Positions 8,501 to 16,940 of a DNA stretch of 64,000 bases are shown piece by piece. Position 1 is the stretch's first letter. Each line of letters opens with the position of its first letter. Source of the DNA: Hymenobacter baengnokdamensis (GTDB lineage: Bacteria > Bacteroidota > Bacteroidia > Cytophagales > Hymenobacteraceae); NCBI RefSeq assembly GCF_008728635.1, contig NZ_CP044285.1:1736001-1800000 (forward strand), in the 5' to 3' direction. The notes beneath the pieces were generated by a model. The model did not search any database and was not told where the DNA came from. It saw nothing but the letters and a program-made list of their open reading frames with translations. The position numbers and the translations under genes are program-made.

Positions 8501-11491
8501 ATGGCATCTGATAAAGACCAACGGACCATTGAGATTATCGTGAATGGCCAGAAGGCCAACGCGAATCTCAAGGAGATGGAGGGCGCGGCGCGTGCCCTCA
8601 GCTCACAGCTCAAAACCCTGGCCCCTGGCACCGCCGAGTTTGTGGAGAAAAGCGCGCAGCTGCGCGAGGTAAAGGCCAATTTGACGGAGGTAAAAGACGC
8701 TATTTCTGGGGTTACCCGCGAGCAGACGCTGATGCAGGAAGGCTTTACCCGGATGCTGGGCGCCGTGGCGCCGCTGGAGCTGATTTTCAAGGCAATCGAG
8801 TTCGGCAAGGAGTCGTTCGACGTGTTCAAGGAAGGCAAGCAGGCGGCGGCCAGCCTCGACGTGACGCTTCAGAGCACTGCCCACGCGGCCAACATGAGCC
8901 GGGAGGCCCTCGACCAGCTGGCCGAGAGTCAGCAGCACAATACGCTGTTTACCAAGGATGCTACCCAGAACGCGGAAAGCCTGTTGCTAACCTTCACCAA
9001 TATTAAGAAAGGGGTATATGAGCAGGCGCTGCCGGCGATTGAGGACATGGCCACCAAAATGGCCAACGGCGGTGAGGTTGACCTTAAATCGACTGCTATT
9101 CAGGTCGGCAAGGCGCTAAACGACCCCATAAAAGGGATTACTGCGCTGAGCCGGGTGGGTGTCACGTTTACCGAGGGCCAGAAAGACTTGATTAAGAGTC
9201 TGATGGAACAGGGCAAGGTGCAGGAGGCCCAAAAGGTTATTCTGGCCGAAGTCAATAAGGAATTCGGGGGTTCAGCCGCCGCTGCCCGCAAGGCGGCCGG
9301 CGCCCAGGGCGATTTTAAGGAGTCCATGCACGAGTTGCAGGAGTCCGTTGGTAGCCTCATTTCGGACGGCTTGCAGCTGCTCTACCCTATCATTCTCCAG
9401 TTGGTCACCGGTGTGCTGGTGCTGGCCAACGGGCTGCGCACCATGCCCGCGTTTATCAAGGAAAACAAGGAGCTGTTTATTGCGCTAGGGGTAGCCCTGG
9501 TGTCGTTGAATGGGGCCAATATTGCGGCGGCGGCCTCGTCACTGGCGGCGACGGCAGCGGAGAAAGGTCGGGCAGCGGCCACCAAAGCGTCGGCGGCGGC
9601 GGAGTGGCTGCTGAACGCAGCGATGAAGGCCAACCCCATCGGCCTGGTAATCGCGGCCGTGGCGCTGCTGGTAGGTGGTTTCGTGAAGCTCTACAACAGC
9701 AGCCAGACCGTGCGCGCGGGGATTGCCGGCATTGCGGCGGCGGCCAGCGCGTTTTTCGAGAGTGTGAAAAAAACGGCTATGCAGTCGCTGGGCGGGCTGG
9801 CCGAATTGCTGGAGGGCGTTTTTACGTTCAACATTTCCAAAATCAAGGCCGGCGCCGCCGCGCTGAAGGATAGCTTCGGCACCGTGGGCAAGGATACCGC
9901 GGCCGCATTTCATGCCGGTTACCAGGGCAAAATCGACCAGGAGGCGGCGGCGGCTGAAGCCGCCCGGAAGGCAGCCGGAAAAAAGAAAGTCGAGGAAGCC
10001 GGTGCACAGGGCACGGCCGAAGGGGAGGAAGAAAATAGTGCCCAGCGCAAGGCGCGCGAAAAACGCGAGAAGGAAGCAGCAGCAGCCCAGAAAAAAGCGG
10101 AGGCGGCGGCTAAAAAGCACCAGGCGGAGCTGGAAAAGAGCCGGAAGGAATTTCACGCGTTGGTGCTCAAGGCGGACGCCGAATTTGAGAAATTGAAAGT
10201 GGAGGCAATGCAGGACGGGCTCGATAAGACCCTGGCCAAGCTGAAGCTGGAGCGTGACCAGGAATTGGTGGGGCTGGAGGAAAAGCGCAAGGCAACGCTG
10301 GCCAACGTGGCCGCCAGCGCGGCCGATAAGCAGCACCTGCTGGAGCAGTATCACCAGACCGCCCTGATGGCTGAGGCCCGCTACCAAACCCAGGTAGCGG
10401 ATGCGCGCGCCAAGCAGGCGCAAAAGGATGCGGCCGACCGCAAAAAAGCCCGTCAGGATGAATTTGCCGGGCTCGATACCGACGAGCAGGATAAGCTCGT
10501 CGTGCTCGACAACGGGTGGCTGGAGCAAAAGCTGCACCTGCAAAAACAAACGCTGGAGTATATGGTAGCCGAACAGGCGCGGGCCGATGCGGAGTTGAAG
10601 CTGCGCAAGAAAACCGCCGCCGCGAAGCTGGCCATTATTCAGGCCGATAGCAAGGCCGAAATCAAAGAAGTCCAAAAACTAAAGCAGGATTTGCTTAAAA
10701 TTGAAGACGAGTTGGCCACCAGCGAAGTAGACGGCGAAAAGCGCATTACCGAGTTTAAAAAACAGGAGGCAATCGACCGCCAAAAAACCGAGATGGATTT
10801 AGCCAGTGCGAAAATTCAACTGGGGAGCGACGTGCTCGATGCGGTAATGAGCCACCTCGACCAGGAGGGCGCGGCCTACCAGACGGCCCAGGCCCTGCGC
10901 AAGACGCTGGCGTTGGCCGAAATCGGCGTGAATTTGCAAAAGCAGCTTACCAACAATGCCGTGACGGCCAGCGAAATGAATACTGCGCTACCTGGTAGCG
11001 GCACGGCCTTTCAAATCGTGAACGATGCGATTGCCGTCGTGGGAGCTGCGGCCGCTGCGGCCAAAGTTGCGGGCTTTGCGGGCGGGGGCTTCACCGGTGC
11101 CGGCGTTGGCCAGATAGATGCCACCGGGCACCGGGTGGCCGGCGTCGTGCATGATAACGAGTGGGTGGCGCCCAAGTGGATGCTAGCCACGCCCAAATTC
11201 GCGAACGTCATCGGCTACCTGGAGGCGGAACGTCGGGGCTACGCAACTGGCGGCTACACCGGCCCGGCCAGCTTGCCACCCAGCGCGGCGGGCGGGGGTA
11301 GCCAGGCCGATGGTGCCACGGCCGCCGCCGTGCAGCAGCTCACCCAAATCATGCTCGAGCATAACGACCGCATCAACACCTGGGCCACCAACCTGGGCGT
11401 TGACTACCACGCGGGCAGCGCGGAGCGCGTCATGCAGCAGCGCCAGCAGCTCAAAAGCGGTGCCGGTCTGGGTGGGGGTAGTGTTAATTAA
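8501..11491 (+). CDS. Phage tail tape measure protein
   Basis: 996 residues, the largest gene of the block. Long Ala/Lys/Glu-rich coiled-coil stretches (about 480-780) follow a globular N-terminal region with a repeat-like KTLAPGTAEF...LREVKANL motif. A hydrophobic Ala/Gly-rich central region (about 300-420) contains potential membrane helices, and the C-terminus has a Gly-rich FAGGGFTGAG segment typical of Bacteroidetes tape measure proteins. It sets tail length and probably contacts the host membrane at injection. A strong terminator follows immediately. Confidence 0.85.
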   Translation: MASDKDQRTIEIIVNGQKANANLKEMEGAARALSSQLKTLAPGTAEFVEKSAQLREVKANLTEVKDAISGVTREQTLMQEGFTRMLGAVAPLELIFKAIEFGKESFDVFKEGKQAAASLDVTLQSTAHAANMSREALDQLAESQQHNTLFTKDATQNAESLLLTFTNIKKGVYEQALPAIEDMATKMANGGEVDLKSTAIQVGKALNDPIKGITALSRVGVTFTEGQKDLIKSLMEQGKVQEAQKVILAEVNKEFGGSAAAARKAAGAQGDFKESMHELQESVGSLISDGLQLLYPIILQLVTGVLVLANGLRTMPAFIKENKELFIALGVALVSLNGANIAAAASSLAATAAEKGRAAATKASAAAEWLLNAAMKANPIGLVIAAVALLVGGFVKLYNSSQTVRAGIAGIAAAASAFFESVKKTAMQSLGGLAELLEGVFTFNISKIKAGAAALKDSFGTVGKDTAAAFHAGYQGKIDQEAAAAEAARKAAGKKKVEEAGAQGTAEGEEENSAQRKAREKREKEAAAAQKKAEAAAKKHQAELEKSRKEFHALVLKADAEFEKLKVEAMQDGLDKTLAKLKLERDQELVGLEEKRKATLANVAASAADKQHLLEQYHQTALMAEARYQTQVADARAKQAQKDAADRKKARQDEFAGLDTDEQDKLVVLDNGWLEQKLHLQKQTLEYMVAEQARADAELKLRKKTAAAKLAIIQADSKAEIKEVQKLKQDLLKIEDELATSEVDGEKRITEFKKQEAIDRQKTEMDLASAKIQLGSDVLDAVMSHLDQEGAAYQTAQALRKTLALAEIGVNLQKQLTNNAVTASEMNTALPGSGTAFQIVNDAIAVVGAAAAAAKVAGFAGGGFTGAGVGQIDATGHRVAGVVHDNEWVAPKWMLATPKFANVIGYLEAERRGYATGGYTGPASLPPSAAGGGSQADGATAAAVQQLTQIMLEHNDRINTWATNLGVDYHAGSAERVMQQRQQLKSGAGLGGGSVN

Positions 11492-11520
11492 AAAGCCCGG
11501 CCGATTGGCCGGGCTTTTTT
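11491..11520 (+). terminator. Terminator after tape measure gene
   Basis: Hairpin AAAAGCCCGGC, 6-base loop, GCCGGGCTTTTTT; it begins inside the stop codon of the tape measure gene. Confidence 0.9.
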
Positions 11521-11632
11521 GTGTTCAAAATACTCTCTCGAAAAACGTCTCCAAAAACGCCGTTTTGGGGGAGCTGGGTGGGGTGCCAAAAGTGTTCAAA
11601 AAAGAAATCTATTTTGAACACTATCTTGGGGC

Positions 11633-12181
11633 ATGAACTTTCGTCGAAAGCCAAAGACTAGACGCCCGGAGCAAATTGCTGACTTGGTGCTAAAGCATCT
11701 TCATGAGAGAGGAGTATCATCAGAGTTATTTTTTCTAAACGATTTTCTATCTAAAAAAAATATCTATAAAGATGTCGCCCTCTTAAAGGCTGTGTTTCAA
11801 CTCTTGTTGGATGAGGAGCTGATTAAAGAGAATAAGGATAGTAGGAGGCTGTCTGCATTCGGGTACGACTTACCTAATCAAGTTGCCACATCCCCAGAAA
11901 ATACATTCCCTGAGATAAAACTTATTCTTTATCCAATAGATATTTCTGTAAAAGGCAGGTATTTTGTAAGTCATGGGCAAAGCCTAGATAAGCAAGGGGT
12001 TGCCGAAGCTCTGGAAAATGCCAAAAAATGGCGCGAACGAAGATTAAACTTTTTAATAGCGCTCATAACAGCTATTGCTGTCGTATGTGTGACTGAACCT
12101 ATTAAGCGCTATTTCGCCCCTGACAAGGCAAATATTCAAAATGCGAGTAGCCCTTTACGCCCGCGTCTCAACCCGCGATAG
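11633..12181 (+). CDS. AT-rich hypothetical protein with C-terminal membrane helix
   Basis: 182 residues. The N-terminal ~80 residues look helical and winged-helix-like. A hydrophobic segment near the C-terminus (about 140-157, LNFLIALITAIAVVCV) could anchor it. Base composition is markedly lower in GC than the phage genes on either side, which suggests separate acquisition (a moron-type gene). The 3' end overlaps the recombinase gene by 41 bases in another frame. No family is recognised. Confidence 0.55.
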   Translation: MNFRRKPKTRRPEQIADLVLKHLHERGVSSELFFLNDFLSKKNIYKDVALLKAVFQLLLDEELIKENKDSRRLSAFGYDLPNQVATSPENTFPEIKLILYPIDISVKGRYFVSHGQSLDKQGVAEALENAKKWRERRLNFLIALITAIAVVCVTEPIKRYFAPDKANIQNASSPLRPRLNPR

Positions 12182-12743
12182 AGACCAGAACCCCGAAAAC
12201 CAGCTCGTGCTGCTACGCCGCGAAGCTGAACGCGCCGGCGACACGATTATAAAGGAGTACGTCGATGAGGAATCTGGCGGCAAGGCTAGCCGCAAGCAAT
12301 TCCAAATGCTGATGCGCGATGCCAGCAAACGCCACTTCGACCTGGTGCGCGTCTTTGCCCTCGACCGCTTCAGCAGCCAGGGTATCGAGGCGGTATTCGA
12401 GTACACCGCTGCGCTCGACCAATGCGGAGTAGCCTTCTGGAGCTACTGCGAACCGATGCTGAATACCACCGGCCCGATGGCTGCTTTATATAAGGCCATA
12501 ATCGCGTGGGCCGCCGGCTACCGCAACGAGCGCCACAGCGAGAACGTGCGCCTGGGCCAGGCCCGCAAGCGTGCTCAGGTGGAAGCCGCTGGCAAAATCT
12601 ATCAGCACGGCCGACGCCCGCTAGGGGAGGAGGTGGCCAGCCGGGCCCGCGAGCTGGCTGGCCAGGGGCTGAGCCAGCGCAAGATTGCCGCCACGCTAGG
12701 AGTGTCGGTGGGCAAAGTGAACAGCTACCTGAATGCCCCTTGA
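12141..12743 (+). CDS. Small serine recombinase (resolvase/invertase family)
   Basis: 200 residues. The N-terminal catalytic domain has the serine recombinase signature YARVSTRDRDQNPENQ (nucleophile Ser9), with DLVRVFALDRFSSQG (about 63-77) carrying the conserved Arg pair, and a C-terminal resolvase-type HTH (about 165-197, GLSQRKIAATLGVSVGKVN). Length fits the Tn3 resolvase/DNA invertase group, not large serine integrases. It may invert or resolve DNA of the phage; no obvious crossover-site pair was identified. Confidence 0.85.
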   Translation: MRVALYARVSTRDRDQNPENQLVLLRREAERAGDTIIKEYVDEESGGKASRKQFQMLMRDASKRHFDLVRVFALDRFSSQGIEAVFEYTAALDQCGVAFWSYCEPMLNTTGPMAALYKAIIAWAAGYRNERHSENVRLGQARKRAQVEAAGKIYQHGRRPLGEEVASRARELAGQGLSQRKIAATLGVSVGKVNSYLNAP

Positions 12744-12818
12744 GCCAACGGTATATTTGTCGCGAGATAAGAAATAGCACGCGGCTTTCCATGTACAGCT
12801 GCCGCTGAATCTTTGAAT

Positions 12819-12849
12819 AAAAACCCCGGCCAATCGACCGGGGCTTTTT
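12819..12849. terminator. Bidirectional terminator
   Basis: A-run, CCCCGG, 8-base loop, CCGGGG, then T-run. It serves the recombinase on + and may serve the broken small reading frame on - whose TAA (12850-12848) overlaps it. Confidence 0.75.
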
Positions 12850-13058
12850 ATTTCTTAAACCATTTCTCCCATTCATCGGCCTTCAGCGTGATGCCGGTGC
12901 CCGGTTGGCCGCCGGCAGTGGCCACAAGCACGGTGCCTTCGGGTTGTGGGGTGCCAGTGTAGCGCTGGCCAATCCGAAAACCGGCATCACGCTGAAGGCC
13001 GATGAATGGGAGAAATGGTTTCACCGACGTAGGTGCGGGTCGTTGCGTTTTGCTCCAT
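12848..13058 (-). pseudogene. Broken small reading frame disrupted by an inverted copy of its own 3' end
   Basis: Reading on - from the ATG at 13058 gives MEQNATTRTYVGE and soon hits TGA. A second frame, shifted by one, reads RIGQRYTGTPQPEG...LKADEWEKWFKK and ends at TAA (12850-12848). Between the two parts lies a 42-base segment (12980-13021) that is an exact reverse complement of 12857-12898, the 3' coding end. The two halves look like one former ~60-residue protein, but the frame cannot be restored by simply removing the 42 bases. Function is unknown; it sits just downstream of the integrase gene end. Confidence 0.4.
12857..13021. repeat. 42-base perfect inverted repeat
   Basis: Arms 12857-12898 and 12980-13021 are exact reverse complements, separated by 81 bases. 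The similarity continues imperfectly for about 10 bases inside each arm. Confidence 0.9.
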
Positions 13059-13074
13059 AGTGTAAAGTACGGGC

Positions 13075-14328
13075 CTATAATTTTTCGATATCCATTGCGT
13101 CGAGGCTGGCAATCGCATCGGATTTCATCTCGTCATCGACGTGCACATATTTCATAGTGGTCGAAATCTTCTTGTGGCCCAGCAGCTTCTGCAATATTTC
13201 GGCCTTGCCGCCCAACCGGATGAAGTTGGTGGCAAAGGTTTCGCGACCGACGTGGTGGTGCAGCTTCGTTTCGATGCCCAACTGCACGCCGATGGCCGTG
13301 AGCGCACGATTCTCATATTGGTCGGCATAATCGCGAAAACCGGCGCCGCCTTCCTCTTCCTGGGCATCGACCAAGTAGCCCAGCGCTTGGCGCGTGAGCG
13401 GGAGCATACTAGCCTGAAGGCTTTTGCTCCAGCCTTTTTGCATTTCGAAGGTGAGGCGGTTACCCTCCAGCTGCGCGTTGCCGATGTTTTTCAGGTCGCC
13501 CAGGCGCAGACCTGATTTGCAGCTGAATAAAAACTTGCATAGGATGCGGCGCTGCGGCGTGCCTGGGGCGCAGAGCACATAGTAGGCCTCCAGCTTGCGC
13601 AACTCGTCGGGTGATAGCGGTAACCACTTGCCCGGCCCGCTTTGGTTGGTGAAGTCGGCGTAAGGATTCTCGAATTTTATTTTATCACGCTTGGCCAGAG
13701 CCAGGTAAGTTTTTACATCCTTGTGCCGGCCCCAACGGGTGTTCAGGCTTTTAATTCTTTTGTCGAGATATTCTTTAAAATCATCGGCGAAATCAATTGT
13801 GAGGGTGTGGAAGGGAATTACTTCACGAAAGCGTTTTAATTCGCGCCAGGTGCTCAAATGATTTTTGCGGGTATTATCGGAAATCTTACCCTTGCGGTGA
13901 CGCTCGATGATTTTATCATGGAAATACTTGGCGAAGTCGGTTTTGCTGCCTTCCGTATTGTAGTCCTGCAAAAACTTGTCGGCCGTGAGCACCGTGCTGC
14001 TCAGCCGGGCCTCGACGAAAATGCTGTTGGCCTTCGCCTGGGCCTGGCCGATGATGAGGTTATAGTCGCTGGCCAGCTGAGCTAGCCCCGCGCGGCCGCC
14101 GGCCGCCGCGGTGGCGGCCTCAAGCTGGGCGCCATAGCCGGGCCCGCGCTCCTTCGCCGGCAGCAATGCGACGCACCGCCCTGCTTCCTCGTCGAATAGC
14201 GCGGGCGGCCAGGCCACCTTCAGCGCCACCGGTACCGAGCGGCCGTTCAGAATTACGATGAGCCGCACCTGGCAGGTGCCATCCTTACGCGCCGGTCGAC
14301 GCAATACCACGTTCGCGGAATAGCCCAT
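13075..14328 (-). CDS. Tyrosine recombinase, phage integrase
   Basis: 417 residues, the usual length of Bacteroidetes-type phage integrases with an N-terminal arm-binding domain, a SAM-like core-binding domain and a catalytic domain. Catalytic residues visible are Arg in SGLRLGDL (about 275), the HHHVGRETF box (His-x-x-Arg, about 357-362), His in LLGHKKIS (about 383) and the nucleophile Tyr in TMKYVHV (about 392). It should integrate and excise the element at an att site near this gene. The att core was not identified; three GGTCAGT repeats lie just upstream. Confidence 0.9.
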   Translation of the reverse strand: MGYSANVVLRRPARKDGTCQVRLIVILNGRSVPVALKVAWPPALFDEEAGRCVALLPAKERGPGYGAQLEAATAAAGGRAGLAQLASDYNLIIGQAQAKANSIFVEARLSSTVLTADKFLQDYNTEGSKTDFAKYFHDKIIERHRKGKISDNTRKNHLSTWRELKRFREVIPFHTLTIDFADDFKEYLDKRIKSLNTRWGRHKDVKTYLALAKRDKIKFENPYADFTNQSGPGKWLPLSPDELRKLEAYYVLCAPGTPQRRILCKFLFSCKSGLRLGDLKNIGNAQLEGNRLTFEMQKGWSKSLQASMLPLTRQALGYLVDAQEEEGGAGFRDYADQYENRALTAIGVQLGIETKLHHHVGRETFATNFIRLGGKAEILQKLLGHKKISTTMKYVHVDDEMKSDAIASLDAMDIEKL

Positions 14329-14331
14329 GTT

Positions 14332-14368
14332 GGTCAGTGGTTTTTTTCTTGGTCAGTAAGTGGTCAGT
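14332..14368. repeat. Three GGTCAGT direct repeats upstream of integrase
   Basis: GGTCAGT occurs at 14332-14338, 14351-14357 and 14362-14368. Two AGTGACC copies (one base different from its complement) lie at 14558-14564 and 14570-14576. They are candidate arm-type integrase or regulator sites. Confidence 0.5.
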
Positions 14369-14388
14369 TGGGGTAGGCCGAAATTGGG

Positions 14389-14426
14389 AAAACCCCCTTC
14401 TCAGCAATGCTGAAAAGGGGGTTTTT
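14389..14426. terminator. Terminator between repressor and integrase
   Basis: AAAACCCCCTT and AAGGGGGTTTTT arms with an inner TCAGC/GCTGA stem. Lying downstream of the repressor gene on -, it probably separates repressor from integrase transcription. Confidence 0.8.
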
Positions 14427-14582
14427 AGTGGTTTGGAGGCTGTTTTAGGGTCTCCTAGTACCCAGAGCCGGGGTACCGCCAGGTCACCATCTACTGCATT
14501 TAATTCATTGGCAAACAGTGAGTAAATGAGTAATTAAATAGTAAAAGCCTAATGCTTAGTGACCGTATCAGTGACCCCGTCA

Positions 14583-15479
14583 CTACAAACCCTCCGGCAC
14601 GAGCCGCATGGCAAACCGGTTGGTGATTTCCAGCAGCGTCTGCTTCAGCAATTGTGAGTCGCGTGCCATATCCTCCATGAGCCGGTACATCCGCTCGTGG
14701 GCCGCGTTGGAGTTAGCCGGGATATGCCGTGTCAGCTGCCCGCGCACCTGCCAGATTTCCACTACCCGGTCAAAAGCGATGACGTAGGGCTCGTAGAACG
14801 TATTGTCCGATAGCATCTCAATCGGCTTGCCTTCTGGCAGCGGTCCGCGCAGACGCTTGCAGATGAATTCATCTATCGTCTCGATGATGTAGACGTGACC
14901 AGGCTTCACTAGGTCCCAATGCTCCACGAAGTCACAGAGCAGGTAGTCGCCGCGGCCAATGGTCGGCTCCATGCTGTCGCCATCTACCTCAAACGCCCGG
15001 TACGTCTTGCCATCAAAGCCTGGCAGCTTCAACGTGCCATACTCGCGTAGCACGTCCTTGTCCTTACCCGAGCGGAAGTAGCCGGCCTGGGCCTTAATCG
15101 GCACCACCAAGATTTCTTCCTCGTTATTATCCGGGTTCACTGCAATGACGGCGGGCATGCGCCCCGAATCTGGCGTCGGCCGCTTCAGCGCTACTACCGC
15201 CTCATTCTGTTGGCTAGCCTCTTCCCGCGCTGGCTGACTCGTTTGCTCATCCCGGTGCATCGGCCCCACGCCTTTTAGGAGCCAATCAGGTGACACATTC
15301 GGCCAGGTATTCATTAAATCGAGCATCGTCTCGTAGCTCGGCTTCACTTCATTTGCGATAAGCTTGTAAAGTTTAGACGCCCGGTCGTAGCCTAATTTTT
15401 TACTAGCTTCATAGGTACTCATCTGGTTTTCAGCAATGAGTAGCTTTATGCGGTCACCAATCTGAGTTGCTTGTTGCAT
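14583..15479 (-). CDS. Phage repressor with S24/LexA-like C-terminal domain
   Basis: 298 residues from the ATG at 15479, chosen because translation further upstream crosses the promoter region and gives an implausible Cys-rich leader. The N-terminal HTH (about 1-75) has STYEASKKLGYDRASKLYKL. The C-terminal S24 fold has Ser in VDGDSMEPT (about 168) and Lys in FICKRLRG (about 204), with a KAQAGYF segment near the usual Ala-Gly autocleavage position. It would repress the divergent early operon and respond to RecA. Its 5' end faces the early gene at 15580. Confidence 0.85.
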   Translation of the reverse strand: MQQATQIGDRIKLLIAENQMSTYEASKKLGYDRASKLYKLIANEVKPSYETMLDLMNTWPNVSPDWLLKGVGPMHRDEQTSQPAREEASQQNEAVVALKRPTPDSGRMPAVIAVNPDNNEEEILVVPIKAQAGYFRSGKDKDVLREYGTLKLPGFDGKTYRAFEVDGDSMEPTIGRGDYLLCDFVEHWDLVKPGHVYIIETIDEFICKRLRGPLPEGKPIEMLSDNTFYEPYVIAFDRVVEIWQVRGQLTRHIPANSNAAHERMYRLMEDMARDSQLLKQTLLEITNRFAMRLVPEGL

Positions 15480-15508
15480 AATTTGACAGGTCAGGCCGAC
15501 CCTTATTG

Positions 15509-15541
15509 TTTGCTTTATGTTGTAGTAGTAGCCTACATTTG
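15509..15541 (+). promoter_or_regulatory. Early promoter, Bacteroidetes type
   Basis: TTTG at 15509-15512 and TACATTTG at 15534-15541 (21-base spacer) match the Bacteroidota -33/-7 pattern. It directs transcription towards the small HTH gene at 15580. Confidence 0.6.
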
Positions 15542-15576
15542 GAGCGTAGTCGCAACAAATATAACATACTACAACA
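15518..15576. promoter_or_regulatory. Candidate repressor operator
   Basis: TGTTGTAGTA at 15518-15527 and its exact reverse complement TACTACAACA at 15567-15576 flank both predicted promoters, as expected for a lysis-lysogeny switch. Confidence 0.55.
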
Positions 15577-15585
15577 AAAATGCAA
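15556..15585 (-). promoter_or_regulatory. Repressor promoter
   Basis: On - the sequence reads TTG (15585-15583), a 19-base spacer, then TATATTTG (15563-15556), matching the Bacteroidota consensus and pointing towards the repressor gene. Confidence 0.5.
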
Positions 15586-15888
15586 GAGCCAACCAACAAC
15601 TTGCTACCGGAGCAAATCAAAATTCCGGCAGTCGTCCCCTTAGACGACCCTAAGCCCGCCACCTTGCGCGACATCTTCGCCAAACTCGGGCCCCGCAATA
15701 GCAGCGTGCGCCGGGTAGTCGAAAGCCTTGCCGCCCGTGGCATTGTCTACACCACCTCCGCCGTGTACCAGGTAGTACAAGGCCGGGTGAAGAACTCGGT
15801 TATCGCCGAGGAATTTCTGAATGTGGCCGAGGCCGAGTTCCAGCACCGCCGCGACCTCGAAGCCCGCACCCAAACCCTCGCTTCCTAA
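15580..15888 (+). CDS. Small early DNA-binding-like protein (Cro/antirepressor position)
   Basis: 102 residues. The central part (about 40-80) reads VRRVVESLAARGIVYTTSAVYQVVQGRVKNSVI, compatible with a HTH, where the Q-x-x-Q-G-R-V-K-N motif resembles the recognition region of phage repressor-like proteins. It is the first gene divergent from the S24 repressor and so may act as Cro or antirepressor. The start overlaps the operator region only by its leader. Confidence 0.6.
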   Translation: MQEPTNNLLPEQIKIPAVVPLDDPKPATLRDIFAKLGPRNSSVRRVVESLAARGIVYTTSAVYQVVQGRVKNSVIAEEFLNVAEAEFQHRRDLEARTQTLAS

Positions 15889-15891
15889 GCC

Positions 15892-16197
15892 ATGCACGTC
15901 GCCGTAGTCATTCCCGAGCAGGAGTGGCGGGCGCTGCTGGCCGACGTGCAGCGGCTCAAAGCCAACGAGGCTGCCCGCGCTGCCGCCCTACCTGCCCCGC
16001 CCGACCCCAACGAACTGTTCACCGTGCGCCAGGTCGCCGACCTCTTCCACATGTCGCTCGATGGCATCCGCAAGGCCCGCCGCCAAGGCCGGCTCTCCGG
16101 CGTGCGCCTCAACGAAAAGGAGTGGGGCTTCCGCCGCTCCGAGCTAGAGCGCTACCTGAAGCGCTATAACCGCCCGCAGTTCGCCCAAGCTGCTTAG
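15892..16197 (+). CDS. Excisionase/MerR-like HTH protein
   Basis: 101 residues. An N-terminal short helix with a basic, Ala-rich linker precedes a winged HTH of the HTH_17/excisionase type (about 41-92; LFTVRQVADLFHMSLDGIRKARRQGRLSG then FRRSELERYLKRY). Proteins with this fold act as excisionases or as regulators of early phage genes. It starts 3 bases after the upstream stop, so the two are cotranscribed. Confidence 0.7.
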   Translation: MHVAVVIPEQEWRALLADVQRLKANEAARAAALPAPPDPNELFTVRQVADLFHMSLDGIRKARRQGRLSGVRLNEKEWGFRRSELERYLKRYNRPQFAQAA

Positions 16198-16349
16198 CGC
16201 TGGCTAGCCCGCATACAATTAGTGGTGTTCTCGGCTCCCGTCTCCTTGGGCTTCGCCCATAAAGCGAACCGGGGCTGGAGGTGAAGTTTCACCACCCGCG
16301 CAGCATATCACCAACCTAACATTCACCATTTCCACTATCCTCTTACCCC

Positions 16350-16940
16350 ATGCCCCAGCTATTGCTTATTGTTGGCCCTGACAGCCCCGAAAACCGGTCC
16401 ATTATCGCCGTGCAGAAAGCCCGGCTCAAAGACCAGCACCTCGCCTGCGAGTTCACCGAGCAGCGCAGTGAGGATGCTCCCGCGCGAAGCTTCGCGCTCA
16501 TCTGCCAAGAGCAGGTGCACCCCGACCTGCTCCACACCTTCAGCCGTCTGGTGCCCCACCTCTGCCTGCTCACCGAGCAGCTAACCGAAGATGCCGACTA
16601 CTGGCCTGGCGCCGGGGAGGAGCTACCCGCCCGCTTCGCCGCCTTCACCGTCACCGGCTTCTCACTGGGTAAAAATCAGGCTGGCGTCACCCTGGTCGGC
16701 CAGCGCGAGCTGACCGGCGGCCGGGTGCTGAACCTGACTACTTCCTACCTGCTTTTCGAAGACGAGCACAGTGCCTACCCCTATACCGGTCTACTAGAAG
16801 CTGATGTGCAAACCGCTCTCACTGAAGTAGAAGCGGCTCTGCGCGGCAAGTGCACCGACTATCGCCAGCTCGACCTATTTGAGTATCCTAAGTCCAGCCG
16901 CGAAGAATTCATAGTGGTGCCCATGCGCCCAATGGCATGA
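16350..16940 (+). CDS. Early phage protein of unknown function
   Basis: 196 residues, no recognised family. A Rossmann-like start (MPQLLLIVGPDSPEN) is followed by a mixed alpha/beta sequence; a QLDLFEYP motif near the C-terminus resembles clamp-binding peptides (Q-x-D-L-F) of proteins that bind the DNA polymerase sliding clamp, which is inference. The last 4 bases overlap the next ATG. The 150 bases upstream contain several small hairpins (for example GGTGAAGTTTCACC at 16280-16293). Confidence 0.55.
   Translation: MPQLLLIVGPDSPENRSIIAVQKARLKDQHLACEFTEQRSEDAPARSFALICQEQVHPDLLHTFSRLVPHLCLLTEQLTEDADYWPGAGEELPARFAAFTVTGFSLGKNQAGVTLVGQRELTGGRVLNLTTSYLLFEDEHSAYPYTGLLEADVQTALTEVEAALRGKCTDYRQLDLFEYPKSSREEFIVVPMRPMA

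Noticed and set aside
9539..10675. 378-residue open frame on - inside the tape measure gene
   Set aside because: It is the complement of a Lys/Glu/Ala-rich coiled-coil gene and has no independent support.
14430..14580. Searched for a tRNA gene as integration target
   Set aside because: No cloverleaf or T-loop sequence is recognisable here or elsewhere in the window.
16198..16349. Possible small RNA or riboswitch in the early operon leader
   Set aside because: Several short hairpins (for example GGTGAAGTTTCACC) exist, but no known riboswitch pattern is visible.
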